DNA from: Paludibacter sp. UBA6032
Lineage (GTDB): Bacteria; Bacteroidota; Bacteroidia; Bacteroidales; Paludibacteraceae
NCBI GenBank assembly: GCA_002427885.1
Contig: DIZI01000031.1
Location: 1 to 64,000, forward strand
Direction of reading: 5' to 3'
Length of the DNA: 64,000 nt
Position 1 is the first letter of the stretch, and the number at the start of each line of letters is the position of its first letter. The position numbers were made by a program, and so were the translations under genes. Below are positions 7,672-15,777 of the stretch, one piece after another. The notes beneath the pieces were generated by a model that worked only from the letters and a program-made list of their open reading frames with translations, made no database searches and had not been told where the DNA came from.

Positions 7672-8802
7672 ATGAATTACCAAAACATACCTTCCCCTTG
7701 CTACGTCCTCGATGAAGTCGCATTTCGCAAAAATCTGGCATTAATCAAATCGGTGAAAGAGCGGGCCGGTGTAGAGATTATTCTTGCATTCAAGGCTTTT
7801 GCTATGTGGAGTGTTTTCCCTATTGTGCGTGAATATATTTCTTATTCCACCGCCAGTTCATTGGCTGAAGCACGTTTGGCTCTGGAAGAAATGGGAAGTA
7901 AAGCACATACTTACGGTCCGGCCTATTCCAACAAAGAATTTCCCGGTATTATGGCTTGCAGCAGTCATATTACATTCAATTCACTCAATCAGTTTCAGCA
8001 TTTCTACCCCCAAACACAATTCGATAATATATCCTGCGGATTGCGTATAAACCCGGAATTCTCCGATGTCGAAACCGATTTGTACAATCCCTGTGCACCC
8101 GGTTCACGTTTGGGTGTCGTGGCCGAATTATTGGGAGATAAATTGCCCGAAGGATTAGAAGGATTGCATTTTCACACGCTTTGCGAATCCAGTTCGTACG
8201 ATCTGGAAAAAACACTGAACGTTGTGGAAGAAAAATTTGGAAAATATTTTTCTCAGATTAAGTGGTTGAACATGGGCGGCGGACATTTGATGACTCGTGA
8301 GGATTATGATGTGGAACATTTAATCTTCCTCTTGAAGACTTTTAAAGCAAAATATCCCCATTTGCAGATCATACTTGAGCCGGGTAGTGCTTTTGCCTGG
8401 CGAACCGGAGTTTTGGTTTCGTCAGTAATTGATATTGTTGAAAATAAGAAAATCAAAACCGCCATGCTCGATGTTTCTTTTTCGTGCCACATGCCCGATT
8501 GTCTGGAAATGCCCTACAAACCCGAAATAATAGGAGCATCTGAATCTATTGCGGGTAAACCAACCTATCGTATGGGAGGAAGCAGTTGCTTGTCCGGTGA
8601 CTTTTACGGAGACTGGTCGTTTGATGAGGAATTAAAAATCGGTAACCGGATTGTTTTCAATGATATGATTCATTATACCCTGGTAAAAACCACCATGTTC
8701 AACGGTGTTACACATCCAGGTCTAGGGATATGGACGAAAGAGAATGAATTCAAATTAATCCGGGAATTCGGTTACGAGGATTATAAAAACAGAATGTCTT
8801 AA
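7672..8802 (+). CDS. nspC: Carboxynorspermidine/carboxyspermidine decarboxylase
   Basis: This 376-residue PLP enzyme of the alanine-racemase-fold decarboxylases removes the carboxyl group from carboxyspermidine to give spermidine. The Schiff-base lysine is K41 in LAFKAFAMW, typical of NspC. Other family marks are GLRINPEFS, HFHTLCESSS, the glycine-rich WLNMGGGHLM, the LEPGSAFAW segment and the active-site GGSSCLSGD. It is the last step of the spermidine route begun by the preceding gene. Confidence 0.95.
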   Translation: MNYQNIPSPCYVLDEVAFRKNLALIKSVKERAGVEIILAFKAFAMWSVFPIVREYISYSTASSLAEARLALEEMGSKAHTYGPAYSNKEFPGIMACSSHITFNSLNQFQHFYPQTQFDNISCGLRINPEFSDVETDLYNPCAPGSRLGVVAELLGDKLPEGLEGLHFHTLCESSSYDLEKTLNVVEEKFGKYFSQIKWLNMGGGHLMTREDYDVEHLIFLLKTFKAKYPHLQIILEPGSAFAWRTGVLVSSVIDIVENKKIKTAMLDVSFSCHMPDCLEMPYKPEIIGASESIAGKPTYRMGGSSCLSGDFYGDWSFDEELKIGNRIVFNDMIHYTLVKTTMFNGVTHPGLGIWTKENEFKLIREFGYEDYKNRMS

Positions 8803-8840
8803 TAAATTCATAATTCATAATTGATAAATGTGTTTTTAAA

Positions 8841-8872
8841 TTGATTGACTATTCGAATAATTTGTATATTTG
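8841..8872 (+). promoter_or_regulatory. Promoter for the small membrane-protein pair
   Basis: TTG (8841-8843) and TATATTTG (8865-8872) are separated by 21 bases. The -7 box ends 46 bases before the ATG at 8919. Confidence 0.7.
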
Positions 8873-8918
8873 CAGCGAGTGAATAGAAACTAAATACTAA
8901 CATTTAAATTTTATCACA

Positions 8919-9143
8919 ATGGAAACACTAACTAATTATTTTGGTCCGTTAACCTGGTTAATGCCGTTAATAGTCATTTGTGTATTATGGGATTCTGTAT
9001 GGAAATTAATTGCCATGTGGAAAGCCGGGCGCAACAATGAACCTGTTTGGTTTGTTTGTCTGGCTATTTTTAATACCATGGGTATTTTACCTATAATATA
9101 TATTCTTTTGAACAAAAGCAAAACTGAGGAAACACAAATCTGA
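8919..9143 (+). CDS. Small two-helix membrane protein (DUF5652-like)
   Basis: This 74-residue protein has two hydrophobic helices (about 13-32 and 42-64) separated by a polar stretch with WKLIAMWKAGRNN. The pattern WDSVWKLIAMWKA, then a second helix containing LAIFNTMGILPIIYI, resembles the small family annotated as DUF5652, whose function is unknown. The promoter and good codon use support expression. It is followed 15 bases later by another small membrane protein, so the two may act together. Confidence 0.75.
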   Translation: METLTNYFGPLTWLMPLIVICVLWDSVWKLIAMWKAGRNNEPVWFVCLAIFNTMGILPIIYILLNKSKTEETQI

Positions 9144-9158
9144 TATTCAATATCCAAG

Positions 9159-9344
9159 ATGAAATATAAAAATTTAATATTTACCGCCATTTTGCTTATT
9201 ATCACGAGTGTTAACTACTTTCAGAATATTGCAAATGGGAGTGTAAGAACTGTTGAGTTTATATCAATATTTGCCATTGGTGGAATATTTGGGCTCTTAT
9301 TGACTCAAATAATCAATGTAATCAGACTTAAAAAAAATAGTTGA
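9159..9344 (+). CDS. Small two-helix membrane protein, unknown
   Basis: This 61-residue product starts with a hydrophobic helix (about 5-20), has a short polar turn, and a second helix (about 33-52) ending in a basic tail (RLKKNS). I recognise no family. It begins 15 bases after the preceding membrane protein on the same strand and has no promoter of its own, which argues for co-translation and a shared job. Small size leaves some doubt that it is a gene. Confidence 0.6.
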   Translation: MKYKNLIFTAILLIITSVNYFQNIANGSVRTVEFISIFAIGGIFGLLLTQIINVIRLKKNS

Positions 9345-9476
9345 ATTAGTACTTTCTATTTTGCCCGGTTTTTTTGAGATATAAATCTTGTTGATAAAAG
9401 TCAGATTTCTAATTATAATTTACATTCACCCAAAATCAATTGATCTTACCAAAACTTAATTTGTCAGGTGCATTTA

Positions 9477-9506
9477 TTGTACCTGATTTGATTATATCTA
9501 TCTTTG
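9477..9506 (+). promoter_or_regulatory. Promoter for the DEAD-box helicase gene
   Basis: TTG (9477-9479), 19 bases, then TATCTTTG (9499-9506). The -7 box ends 37 bases before the ATG. Confidence 0.7.
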
Positions 9507-9543
9507 CTGGTCAAAAAGTTTCCTCAAAATCATAACTAAAAAT

Positions 9544-10686
9544 ATGCCTTTTACTACTTTTGGTTTATCGCCGGCTTTATTGAAAGCTCTTGCTGATCAG
9601 AATTATTCCCAACCTTATCCAATTCAGCAGGAAGTTATCCCTGCCATTTTGAAGAAAAGGGACGTACTGGGCATTGCTAAAACGGGTTCTGGAAAAACGG
9701 CGGGTTATGTTTTGCCGATATTAATGAATCTGCAGGGAAAGACCATCACCAAAAACCGTCATGTCAATGTGCTCGTATTGGTGCCAACGCGTGAACTGGC
9801 GATGCAGGTAAGTGAAGTATTTATTACTTTTGGTTCCTCGTTTCCCGAACGGATTAAGACTTTAGCTGTTTTTGGAGGTGTGTCCATTAACCCGCAAATG
9901 ATGGCTTTGCAAAACGTCAATATTCTGGTTGCCACCCCGGGAAGATTGTTGGAACTGGTTGAATCGAAGGCGGTACATTTGTCCGGGATAGAAACTTTGG
10001 TATTGGACGAAGCTGACAAAATGCTGAATATGGGCTTTAGAGAAGAAATGAGCCTCATATTTAAGTTATTGCCAAAAAAGCGACAGAACCTCTTATTTTC
10101 GGCTACTTTGAATGACGATGTGAGCCGGATTAATCAGATTTTACTGGAAAATCCGGTTGTTATAAAAATTGAGGAAGAAGATAATACATTTGATTTAATT
10201 TCCCAGGTGGGTTATTTTGTTTCCGAAGAAAATAAAGGTCCGTTATTGCGATACCTGATTAAAAATAGTGATATGAAACAGGTGCTGGTATTCACTTCTT
10301 CGGTTTATAAAGCCGATAATGTGGCCGATAAACTCCGGAAGAACGGCATTAAAGCAACAGCCATGCATAGCAAAAAAAGCCAGGGTGCCAGAACTGAAGC
10401 CCTGAATAAATTTAAATCGGGTGAACTACGTGTTCTGGTGGCTACGGATTTGATTTCGCGTGGTATTGATATTCAATTCCTGCCTTATGTAATTAATTAC
10501 GAACTGCCCCGCTCACCCAAAGATTATATTCACCGAATCGGACGAACCGGTCGTGCCGAATCTCCTGGTGAAGCGATTTCATTGATTTCTCCTGAAGATA
10601 AACAACATTTCAGGGTGATTCAGAAAAAGATGGGGAAATGGGTAACTATGATTGATAGTGAGAATATTAATTTACAGGGTTTTTAA
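9544..10686 (+). CDS. DEAD-box ATP-dependent RNA helicase (RhlE-like)
   Basis: This 380-residue helicase carries the full set of motifs: the Q motif region (FGLSPALLKAL to YPIQQ), Walker A AKTGSGKT, PTRELAMQ, TPGRLLEL, DEAD in VLDEADKML, SAT in LLFSATL, and HRIGRTGR near the end. It remodels RNA structure, for example in ribosome assembly, mRNA decay or cold adaptation. It has almost no C-terminal extension beyond the helicase core, unlike most RhlE or DeaD proteins, so specificity must come from partners or from the core itself. The precise subfamily is uncertain. Confidence 0.92.
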   Translation: MPFTTFGLSPALLKALADQNYSQPYPIQQEVIPAILKKRDVLGIAKTGSGKTAGYVLPILMNLQGKTITKNRHVNVLVLVPTRELAMQVSEVFITFGSSFPERIKTLAVFGGVSINPQMMALQNVNILVATPGRLLELVESKAVHLSGIETLVLDEADKMLNMGFREEMSLIFKLLPKKRQNLLFSATLNDDVSRINQILLENPVVIKIEEEDNTFDLISQVGYFVSEENKGPLLRYLIKNSDMKQVLVFTSSVYKADNVADKLRKNGIKATAMHSKKSQGARTEALNKFKSGELRVLVATDLISRGIDIQFLPYVINYELPRSPKDYIHRIGRTGRAESPGEAISLISPEDKQHFRVIQKKMGKWVTMIDSENINLQGF

Positions 10687-10824
10687 GCGAAACGCGAAAG
10701 TTTCGGTGAAAATATCATATTTTGCAATCTTTCTCACAACATTTTTGTATTATTCTTGTTTTGATTCAAAAGGATATGACGAAATAGATAGCAATAAATT
10801 GAATTTATATAAATCAACAGGCTT

Positions 10825-11199
10825 ATGTCACTTCTGGGTAATATTATTTGGATTGTTTTTGGTGGAATTATTATTGCCATTGAATACCTGATTTCCAGTC
10901 TGCTTTTGATGCTAACCATTGTTGGTATTCCCTTTGGCATTCAAACCCTAAAACTGGCCATGCTGGCATTATGGCCTTTTGGAAGTGAGATTCGGACAAA
11001 AAAGAATGGTTCGGGTTGCTTATCCACACTGATGAATATCATCTGGATTTGCGTTGGTGGTATCTGGATTTCATTGACGCATCTGCTTTTCGGCTTACTC
11101 TTTGCAATTACAATCATAGGAATTCCCTTTGCCTTACAACATTTTAAATTAGCAGCTCTGGCTTTAACCCCGTTTGGGAAAACGATTGTAAAAAAATAA
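10825..11199 (+). CDS. YccF domain-containing inner-membrane protein
   Basis: This 124-residue protein contains two copies of the YccF repeat. Each has a hydrophobic helix followed by the signature IVGIPFGIQTLKLAMLALWPFG (first copy, about residues 30-52) or IIGIPFALQHFKLAALALTPFG (second, about 97-118). YccF proteins are small inner-membrane proteins without a firmly established biochemical role; some genomes place them near ion-transport genes. It lies 138 bases downstream of the helicase gene and is closed by a bidirectional terminator. Confidence 0.9.
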   Translation: MSLLGNIIWIVFGGIIIAIEYLISSLLLMLTIVGIPFGIQTLKLAMLALWPFGSEIRTKKNGSGCLSTLMNIIWICVGGIWISLTHLLFGLLFAITIIGIPFALQHFKLAALALTPFGKTIVKK

Positions 11200-11222
11200 A
11201 AAACCTCCGCCAGGAGGTTTTT
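11197..11222. terminator. Bidirectional rho-independent terminator
   Basis: An 11-base-pair stem (AAAAAACCTCC pairing with GGAGGTTTTTT) around a 4-base loop, flanked by A and T runs. It lies between the convergent yccF (+) and acyltransferase (-) genes. Confidence 0.9.
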
Positions 11223-11235
11223 TTATGTCAATATT

Positions 11236-12153
11236 CTACAAATCAATTCTTTTTTTACCCACACCTTCGTCAATAATCACTTCCTTTGGAGGAAGCAACA
11301 GAACAGATGGATCTGATAAGATTTTATTGAGTATCCGCATGGAAGAAGCGTAATAAAATCCGTCGCAAATTCGTTCGTCGAGTACAAATTTAAGCTGAAT
11401 ACTTTTGTACGATTTCAAATCCCCATTTTTGTCTAGCGTATGGCGTCTGGATTTCTTGCCCATAGCCACAAACATGCTGCAGGTTCCAAATTCGTATAAA
11501 TGATGGTAAATAGATTCTACACCGATTGACCCAATATTGGTAAGAAAGATGCTGGAATGCCACGGACTGGCTTTGTTGATAAACTTGGGCATCATCCCTA
11601 CTTTGTCGAGATGTAAAAGGGAAAAAACAACAAAACGTAATAAGAATTCAGGGAGTAAGCCAAGAATTTTTGAAATGGTATCTGATGAGTTTTGCTGGCC
11701 AACCTTTTGATTTTTTTCCTGTTCTAATCTTGTTTTCTGTACAATATCCTGCAATGTATCAGTAGGCATAAAGTACGGTTTTATAAGTGTTTCCTCACCT
11801 TCGTCGGATAGTGAACGTTTTACAGCGATAGAGAAATTCACGTGGTTACGTGCAAAAATTTTATTCCAGATTACAAATCGATTCAGATGGGGACGTGCGG
11901 CGATAAGCCTCACCAGTGCAGCCATGACCACGTGCATGATTGATAAATCGGGTATGTCATCTTTGTGCTCTTTTATAAAAGCTTCAATATGATCAATATC
12001 AACTTTCTCCTCGAAAAAGTTTTGCGCATCCATGCGTGTGCGCAGAAAATACGGTATTACCGAAAAAACTGCATCTACATTTTTTACCCGCCAGCCATCG
12101 TATCGATCGCCAAGTGTCCAACGATAATACTTCAATTTGTTTAATTCATTCAT
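11236..12153 (-). CDS. E2-type acyltransferase-fold protein, catalytic His replaced (paralogue 1)
   Basis: This 305-residue protein resembles the catalytic domain of 2-oxoacid dehydrogenase E2 and chloramphenicol acetyltransferase, without any lipoyl or subunit-binding domain. Family marks are FLTNIGSIG (about 203-211) and the C-terminal KFVLDERICDGFYYAS. In active enzymes that last motif reads HxxxDG; here residue 260 is Glu in place of His (DERICDG, 259-265), so the standard mechanism is lost. The start at 12153 is preferred over a longer frame because the -7 element at 12181 would otherwise lie inside the coding region and because it matches the N-terminus of the adjacent paralogue. The substrate is unknown; it may be a binding or scaffold protein rather than an enzyme. 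Confidence 0.8.
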   Translation of the reverse strand: MNELNKLKYYRWTLGDRYDGWRVKNVDAVFSVIPYFLRTRMDAQNFFEEKVDIDHIEAFIKEHKDDIPDLSIMHVVMAALVRLIAARPHLNRFVIWNKIFARNHVNFSIAVKRSLSDEGEETLIKPYFMPTDTLQDIVQKTRLEQEKNQKVGQQNSSDTISKILGLLPEFLLRFVVFSLLHLDKVGMMPKFINKASPWHSSIFLTNIGSIGVESIYHHLYEFGTCSMFVAMGKKSRRHTLDKNGDLKSYKSIQLKFVLDERICDGFYYASSMRILNKILSDPSVLLLPPKEVIIDEGVGKKRIDL

Positions 12154-12180
12154 TGTACCGATATTTAAGATTAATGCTGC

Positions 12181-12188
12181 CAAAGATA
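12181..12188 (-). promoter_or_regulatory. -7 element for acyltransferase-like paralogue 1
   Basis: TATCTTTG on the minus strand, 28 bases upstream of the chosen ATG. A TTTG lies 17 bases further upstream (12206-12209). The other paralogue has the same box at nearly the same distance. Confidence 0.6.
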
Positions 12189-12271
12189 CAGTTTCTTTTC
12201 GGATACAAAATGCAGAATGATAGTTTCGGCTCAATATTTTGATAAGAATATCAATAGTTCCCTTTAAAAGA

Positions 12272-12299
12272 CAAAAGCCTTCTGTTCAGAAGGCTTTTG
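12272..12299 (-). terminator. Terminator after acyltransferase-like paralogue 2
   Basis: A 13-base-pair inverted repeat (12272-12284 with 12287-12299) separated by two bases, followed on the minus strand by a T-rich stretch. Confidence 0.8.
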
Positions 12300-12323
12300 A
12301 AATTAGAGAAAATTATCAGCTTA

Positions 12324-13238
12324 TTAGTCAAGCCGTTTTCTTCCAACTCCGTCATCTACAATAACTTTTTCGGGGGGAAGCAACAAAACAGATGGATTGG
12401 AAATTATACTATCAATCATACGAATGGTAGAAGCATAATAAAATCCGTCACAAATCCGCTCATCAAGTACAAATTTCAAAAGTATAGTTTTGGCCTGAGT
12501 AGCTGCTCCATCTTTATTAAGTTCGAAAGATCTTGACTTTTTACCCATGGCAGCAAACATGCTGCAGGTGCCAAATTCGTATAGATGGTGATAAATTGAT
12601 TCAATGCCGATGGAACCGATGTTAGTCAAAAAGATACTGGTGTGAAACGGACTGGCATGGAAAAGCGGTTTGGGCATTATCCCAACTTTGTCCAACTGTT
12701 TTATTAATACGACAACCGCTCTTAATAAAAAATCGGGTAAAAATCCCATTACTTTCGAGATGGCATCTGATGAATTCTCTTGACCTACCTGTTGGTTATT
12801 TTCCAGTTCTTTGTTGGTTTTTTGGACAATGTCCGACAGCGTATCGGTTGGCAAAAAGTAAGGTTTTATAACTGTTTCTTCGCCTTCATCGGAAAGCGAC
12901 CGTTTTATAGCTAACGAAAAGCTAACATGATTTCGTGCAAAAACTTTGTTCCAAACCACAAAACGATTCACATACGGGCGTTGGGAAATTAATCGCACAA
13001 TGGATGCCATTACCACGTGCATGATGGATAAATCGGGAATTTCTTTTTTGTGCTCTTTTATAAATGCTTCGATTTTATCAATCGGTATTTTTATTTCAAA
13101 AAAGACTTCGGAATCCACTCGTTTATTCAAAATAAAGGGAACTACGGCAAAAATCGGATCTACTTTCTTTACCCGCCAGCCATCGTACCGGTCACCTAAA
13201 TGCCAACGGAAATATTTTAATTTGTTATCTTTGAGCAT
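12324..13238 (-). CDS. E2-type acyltransferase-fold protein, catalytic His replaced (paralogue 2)
   Basis: This 304-residue protein is closely similar to its downstream neighbour along its whole length, sharing the LGDRYDGWRVK start, IPDLSIMHVVMA, RSLSDEGEET, FLTNIGSIG and the DERICDGFYYAS motif. The two therefore arose by tandem duplication. As in paralogue 1, Glu stands where active E2 and CAT enzymes have the catalytic His. Each copy has its own -7 element and a terminator lies between them, so they are separate transcripts and could be expressed under different conditions. Function is unknown. Confidence 0.8.
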   Translation of the reverse strand: MLKDNKLKYFRWHLGDRYDGWRVKKVDPIFAVVPFILNKRVDSEVFFEIKIPIDKIEAFIKEHKKEIPDLSIMHVVMASIVRLISQRPYVNRFVVWNKVFARNHVSFSLAIKRSLSDEGEETVIKPYFLPTDTLSDIVQKTNKELENNQQVGQENSSDAISKVMGFLPDFLLRAVVVLIKQLDKVGIMPKPLFHASPFHTSIFLTNIGSIGIESIYHHLYEFGTCSMFAAMGKKSRSFELNKDGAATQAKTILLKFVLDERICDGFYYASTIRMIDSIISNPSVLLLPPEKVIVDDGVGRKRLD

Positions 13239-13267
13239 ATATTTATATGAATTAAAAGTAAAACGGG

Positions 13268-13275
13268 CAAAGATA
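13268..13275 (-). promoter_or_regulatory. -7 element for acyltransferase-like paralogue 2
   Basis: TATCTTTG on the minus strand, 30 bases upstream of the ATG. Confidence 0.55.
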
Positions 13276-13312
13276 CTCTTTTTGCATAAAATACGAGGTT
13301 AATTCTACATGA

Positions 13313-15220
13313 TTAATTTATCTTGTTGTTTTTTAATTTCATTGTATCACTCTCGGTTATTTGCCCATTATCGACCATAAACCGTATAACCTTCAATACC
13401 TTCGGTTCTTTAAACGAAACTCTTTTGACCAAAGAATTGATTGTCAATTCTTCGGTTTTCAATTGTTGCTGAATGGCTGCGCGGATGTTCTCAAAATCGA
13501 CTTCGGTTAATTCCGTTTCTTTTCGTTTCAGGCAAATATCGCATTTGCTACAGGGTTTGGTGTTTTTTTCTCCAAAATAACCGAGAAGTAACTGACTACG
13601 ACAGATATTCTCTTCTTTGGCATAATCCAATATGCTTTTTACACGGCTTATATAGCGATCGCGCCTGTCGTCGTACGCTTCTTTTCCAAGTATCACACGA
13701 TTTGTTGCTTCACGTTCCAACGTAAAGGTCAGAAAAGGTGTTTTCTTTCGGGGAATATATTGAATGATATGTTCTTTTGATAAAACCACCAATTCTTCAT
13801 ACACTTTTTCACGTGTCCATTCCAGTCGTTGGGCAATCGTTTCTTCATTTATGGCAGCCAAATCGGTAAACAAACCGGTGTAGGAGCGGAGTAAAATATG
13901 GATTAACCGGTCTTGTTCGGGTGTTTGTTTTGTTTTATACAGATCGTCTTTTTTCACAGTGAAAAGCACGCGCGAAGAACTGTCTTGTTCATCTGTCAAT
14001 TCAATATAACCGGCTTGTTGAAGAATTTTCAAACAATTATAGGATATCAGAATGGGTAATTTGAATTTTGTACAAAAATCAGCTATATCGAAAGCATAAA
14101 CCTTATCCAACCCCGAACCAACGCCCAACTCGAAATAATTTCCCAACGCTTCGTACACTTTAATCACCATTTCCTTACCGGGAAAAGTGTCGGTAACACG
14201 TTTACGCATTTTTACAGCATCACCGTTGTTGTAAAGCAAAACAGCGTAGGCTTTTTGCTCATCACGACCGGCACGACCGGCTTCCTGAAAATAAGCTTCA
14301 ATCGAATCTGGTAAATCCATGTGAACAACTGTTCGTACTTCAGCTTTATCGATGCCCATACCGAAAGCATTAGTGGAAACTATAACGCGTGTTTCACCCG
14401 ATTTCCAACGACTTTGTTTGGCATCTTTCGTGTCGTTTTTCAATCCGGCATGAAAGTTTTCGGCAGGAATTCCATTTTGATTCAGAAACTCAGCAATTTC
14501 TTTGGTTCTTTTCCGGTTGCGGACATACACTACCGAAGTACCCGGAACACTGTTCAGTATCTTTAATAAGTTTTCATCTTTGTTTTCGACCGTTCGAACC
14601 ACATAAGCCAGATTGGATCGGTGAAAACTTTTTTGAAAAAGATTTCTTTCCCTGAAGTGAAGTTGCTTTTGAATGTCCTCCACAACTTCGGGTGTTGCGG
14701 TAGCGGTGAGAGCCAATACAGGAACATTGGGCAATAACTCCCGGATATCGGCAATGCGAAGGTAGGAGGGACGAAAATCATAACCCCATTGCGAAATGCA
14801 ATGCGATTCATCGACTGCTATCATGCAAACTTTTGTCTGCTTGATTTTTTCCATGAAAATAGCCGTTGCAAGTCGTTCGGGCGAAACGTACAGAAATTTA
14901 AAGGCTTCAAATACCGCGTTGTCGAGAGTCAGCATAATATCATTTTGCGACATACCCGAATAAATGGCTGCGGCTGCAATTCCTCGTTTTTTCAGGTTTT
15001 CCACCTGATCTTTCATCAAAGCAATAAGCGGCGTAACCACCACACAAAGTCCATCCATGGCCATAGTTGGCACCTGAAAAGTCAATGACTTTCCACCGCC
15101 GGTAGGCATTAATCCAAGCGTATCTTTCCCCGAAGCAATACTCTGAATAATATCGCTTTGAAGTGGTCTGAATTGATCGTAACCCCAGTATTGCTTAAGT
15201 ATGGAAAGGTATTGTTGCAT
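13313..15220 (-). CDS. recQ: ATP-dependent DNA helicase RecQ
   Basis: This 635-residue SF2 helicase unwinds DNA 3' to 5' in recombination and repair. Visible motifs are Walker A MPTGGGKS, the DESH box in VDESHCISQWGYDF with the RecQ aromatic-rich loop, ALTATATPEV, and the motif VI region EAGRAGRD. The zinc-binding part of the RQC region is present, with Cys residues in CRSQLLLGYFG and PCSKCDICL. There is no clear HRDC domain; the last 60 residues are a short helical tail. RecQ proteins lacking HRDC are common in this phylum. The gene runs after a possible 48-residue membrane ORF. Confidence 0.93.
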   Translation of the reverse strand: MQQYLSILKQYWGYDQFRPLQSDIIQSIASGKDTLGLMPTGGGKSLTFQVPTMAMDGLCVVVTPLIALMKDQVENLKKRGIAAAAIYSGMSQNDIMLTLDNAVFEAFKFLYVSPERLATAIFMEKIKQTKVCMIAVDESHCISQWGYDFRPSYLRIADIRELLPNVPVLALTATATPEVVEDIQKQLHFRERNLFQKSFHRSNLAYVVRTVENKDENLLKILNSVPGTSVVYVRNRKRTKEIAEFLNQNGIPAENFHAGLKNDTKDAKQSRWKSGETRVIVSTNAFGMGIDKAEVRTVVHMDLPDSIEAYFQEAGRAGRDEQKAYAVLLYNNGDAVKMRKRVTDTFPGKEMVIKVYEALGNYFELGVGSGLDKVYAFDIADFCTKFKLPILISYNCLKILQQAGYIELTDEQDSSSRVLFTVKKDDLYKTKQTPEQDRLIHILLRSYTGLFTDLAAINEETIAQRLEWTREKVYEELVVLSKEHIIQYIPRKKTPFLTFTLEREATNRVILGKEAYDDRRDRYISRVKSILDYAKEENICRSQLLLGYFGEKNTKPCSKCDICLKRKETELTEVDFENIRAAIQQQLKTEELTINSLVKRVSFKEPKVLKVIRFMVDNGQITESDTMKLKNNKIN

Positions 15221-15232
15221 TTGATTTTGTGA

Positions 15233-15379
15233 TTACAGGTTTCTGTAATGAAAGAAAGTTGAACTTTGTTTGAATTTATGCAATGGTCTTACAATTCTGG
15301 CAAATAAAAAAATAAATGCAAACAAAATAATTAATATGTAACCAATTATTTTACAAACTTTTTTTGGTTTACTTTTCAT
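15233..15379 (-). CDS. Possible 48-residue single-helix membrane protein
   Basis: This short frame starts MKSKPKKVCKIIGYILIILF and contains one hydrophobic helix (about residues 11-27) after a very basic N-terminus, then a basic tail. A -7 element (TATTTTTG, 15418-15425) lies 39 bases upstream of its ATG and it ends 12 bases before recQ, so it could be a leader gene of the recQ transcript. AT-rich DNA produces such hydrophobic frames by chance, so this is tentative. Confidence 0.3.
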   Translation of the reverse strand: MKSKPKKVCKIIGYILIILFAFIFLFARIVRPLHKFKQSSTFFHYRNL

Positions 15380-15417
15380 TTTGGATTTTAATTCAGAACA
15401 AATCAATTTAACAAAAA

Positions 15418-15425
15418 CAAAAATA
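15418..15425 (-). promoter_or_regulatory. -7 element upstream of the small ORF and recQ
   Basis: TATTTTTG on the minus strand. It would give recQ a leader of about 190 bases that contains the small ORF. Confidence 0.45.
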
Positions 15426-15472
15426 CGAATAAGATTCGAATTAAGGTATTATATCGTTTGTAAATATAGAAA

Positions 15473-15504
15473 TAAAAAAGAGGAAAACTTTCGTTTTCCT
15501 CTTT
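15473..15504 (-). terminator. Terminator after the BFD-like gene
   Basis: A 12-base-pair stem (15477-15488 with 15493-15504) with loop TTTC, followed on the minus strand by a T run. It begins three bases after the stop codon of the small ferredoxin-like gene. Confidence 0.85.
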
Positions 15505-15506
15505 CT

Positions 15507-15686
15507 TTAATTGTTGATTTCGTTTAAAATATCCTGAATATCGAACTGGCAACCACCGCATCCGGTTCCGGCATCCAGTTCTTTTCCAACTTCGTTAATC
15601 GTTTTCAGGTTTTTATCTTTAATTTTATCTACGATATCACTTTTACAAACGTCGTTACAATCGCAAATTACAGGGTTTTCTACCAT
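15507..15686 (-). CDS. BFD-like [2Fe-2S]-binding protein
   Basis: This 59-residue protein begins MVENPVICDCNDVCKSDI. Cysteines C8 and C10 form the CxC and C43 and C46 form the CGGC of the bacterioferritin-associated ferredoxin (BFD) fold, with the usual spacing of about 32 residues between the pairs. BFD domains bind a [2Fe-2S] cluster; free-standing ones may release iron from bacterioferritin or donate electrons. No bacterioferritin gene is nearby, so the partner is unknown. A strong terminator just after the stop codon supports a real, short transcript. Confidence 0.88.
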   Translation of the reverse strand: MVENPVICDCNDVCKSDIVDKIKDKNLKTINEVGKELDAGTGCGGCQFDIQDILNEINN

Positions 15687-15777
15687 ATAGCAAGTATTTT
15701 TAAATCGGAACTCATATTACATTGTCCGGTCGTTTCATAACAACTATAAGATCAAAATGGTTTAAAAAGAACTCAAT

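Noticed and set aside
10652..10891. 79-codon open frame after the DEAD-box gene
   Set aside because: It overlaps both the helicase end and the YccF start in other frames and shows no family features.
12154..12234. Longer N-terminus for acyltransferase-like paralogue 1
   Set aside because: The extension would contain the -7 element at 12181 and has no counterpart in the paralogue.
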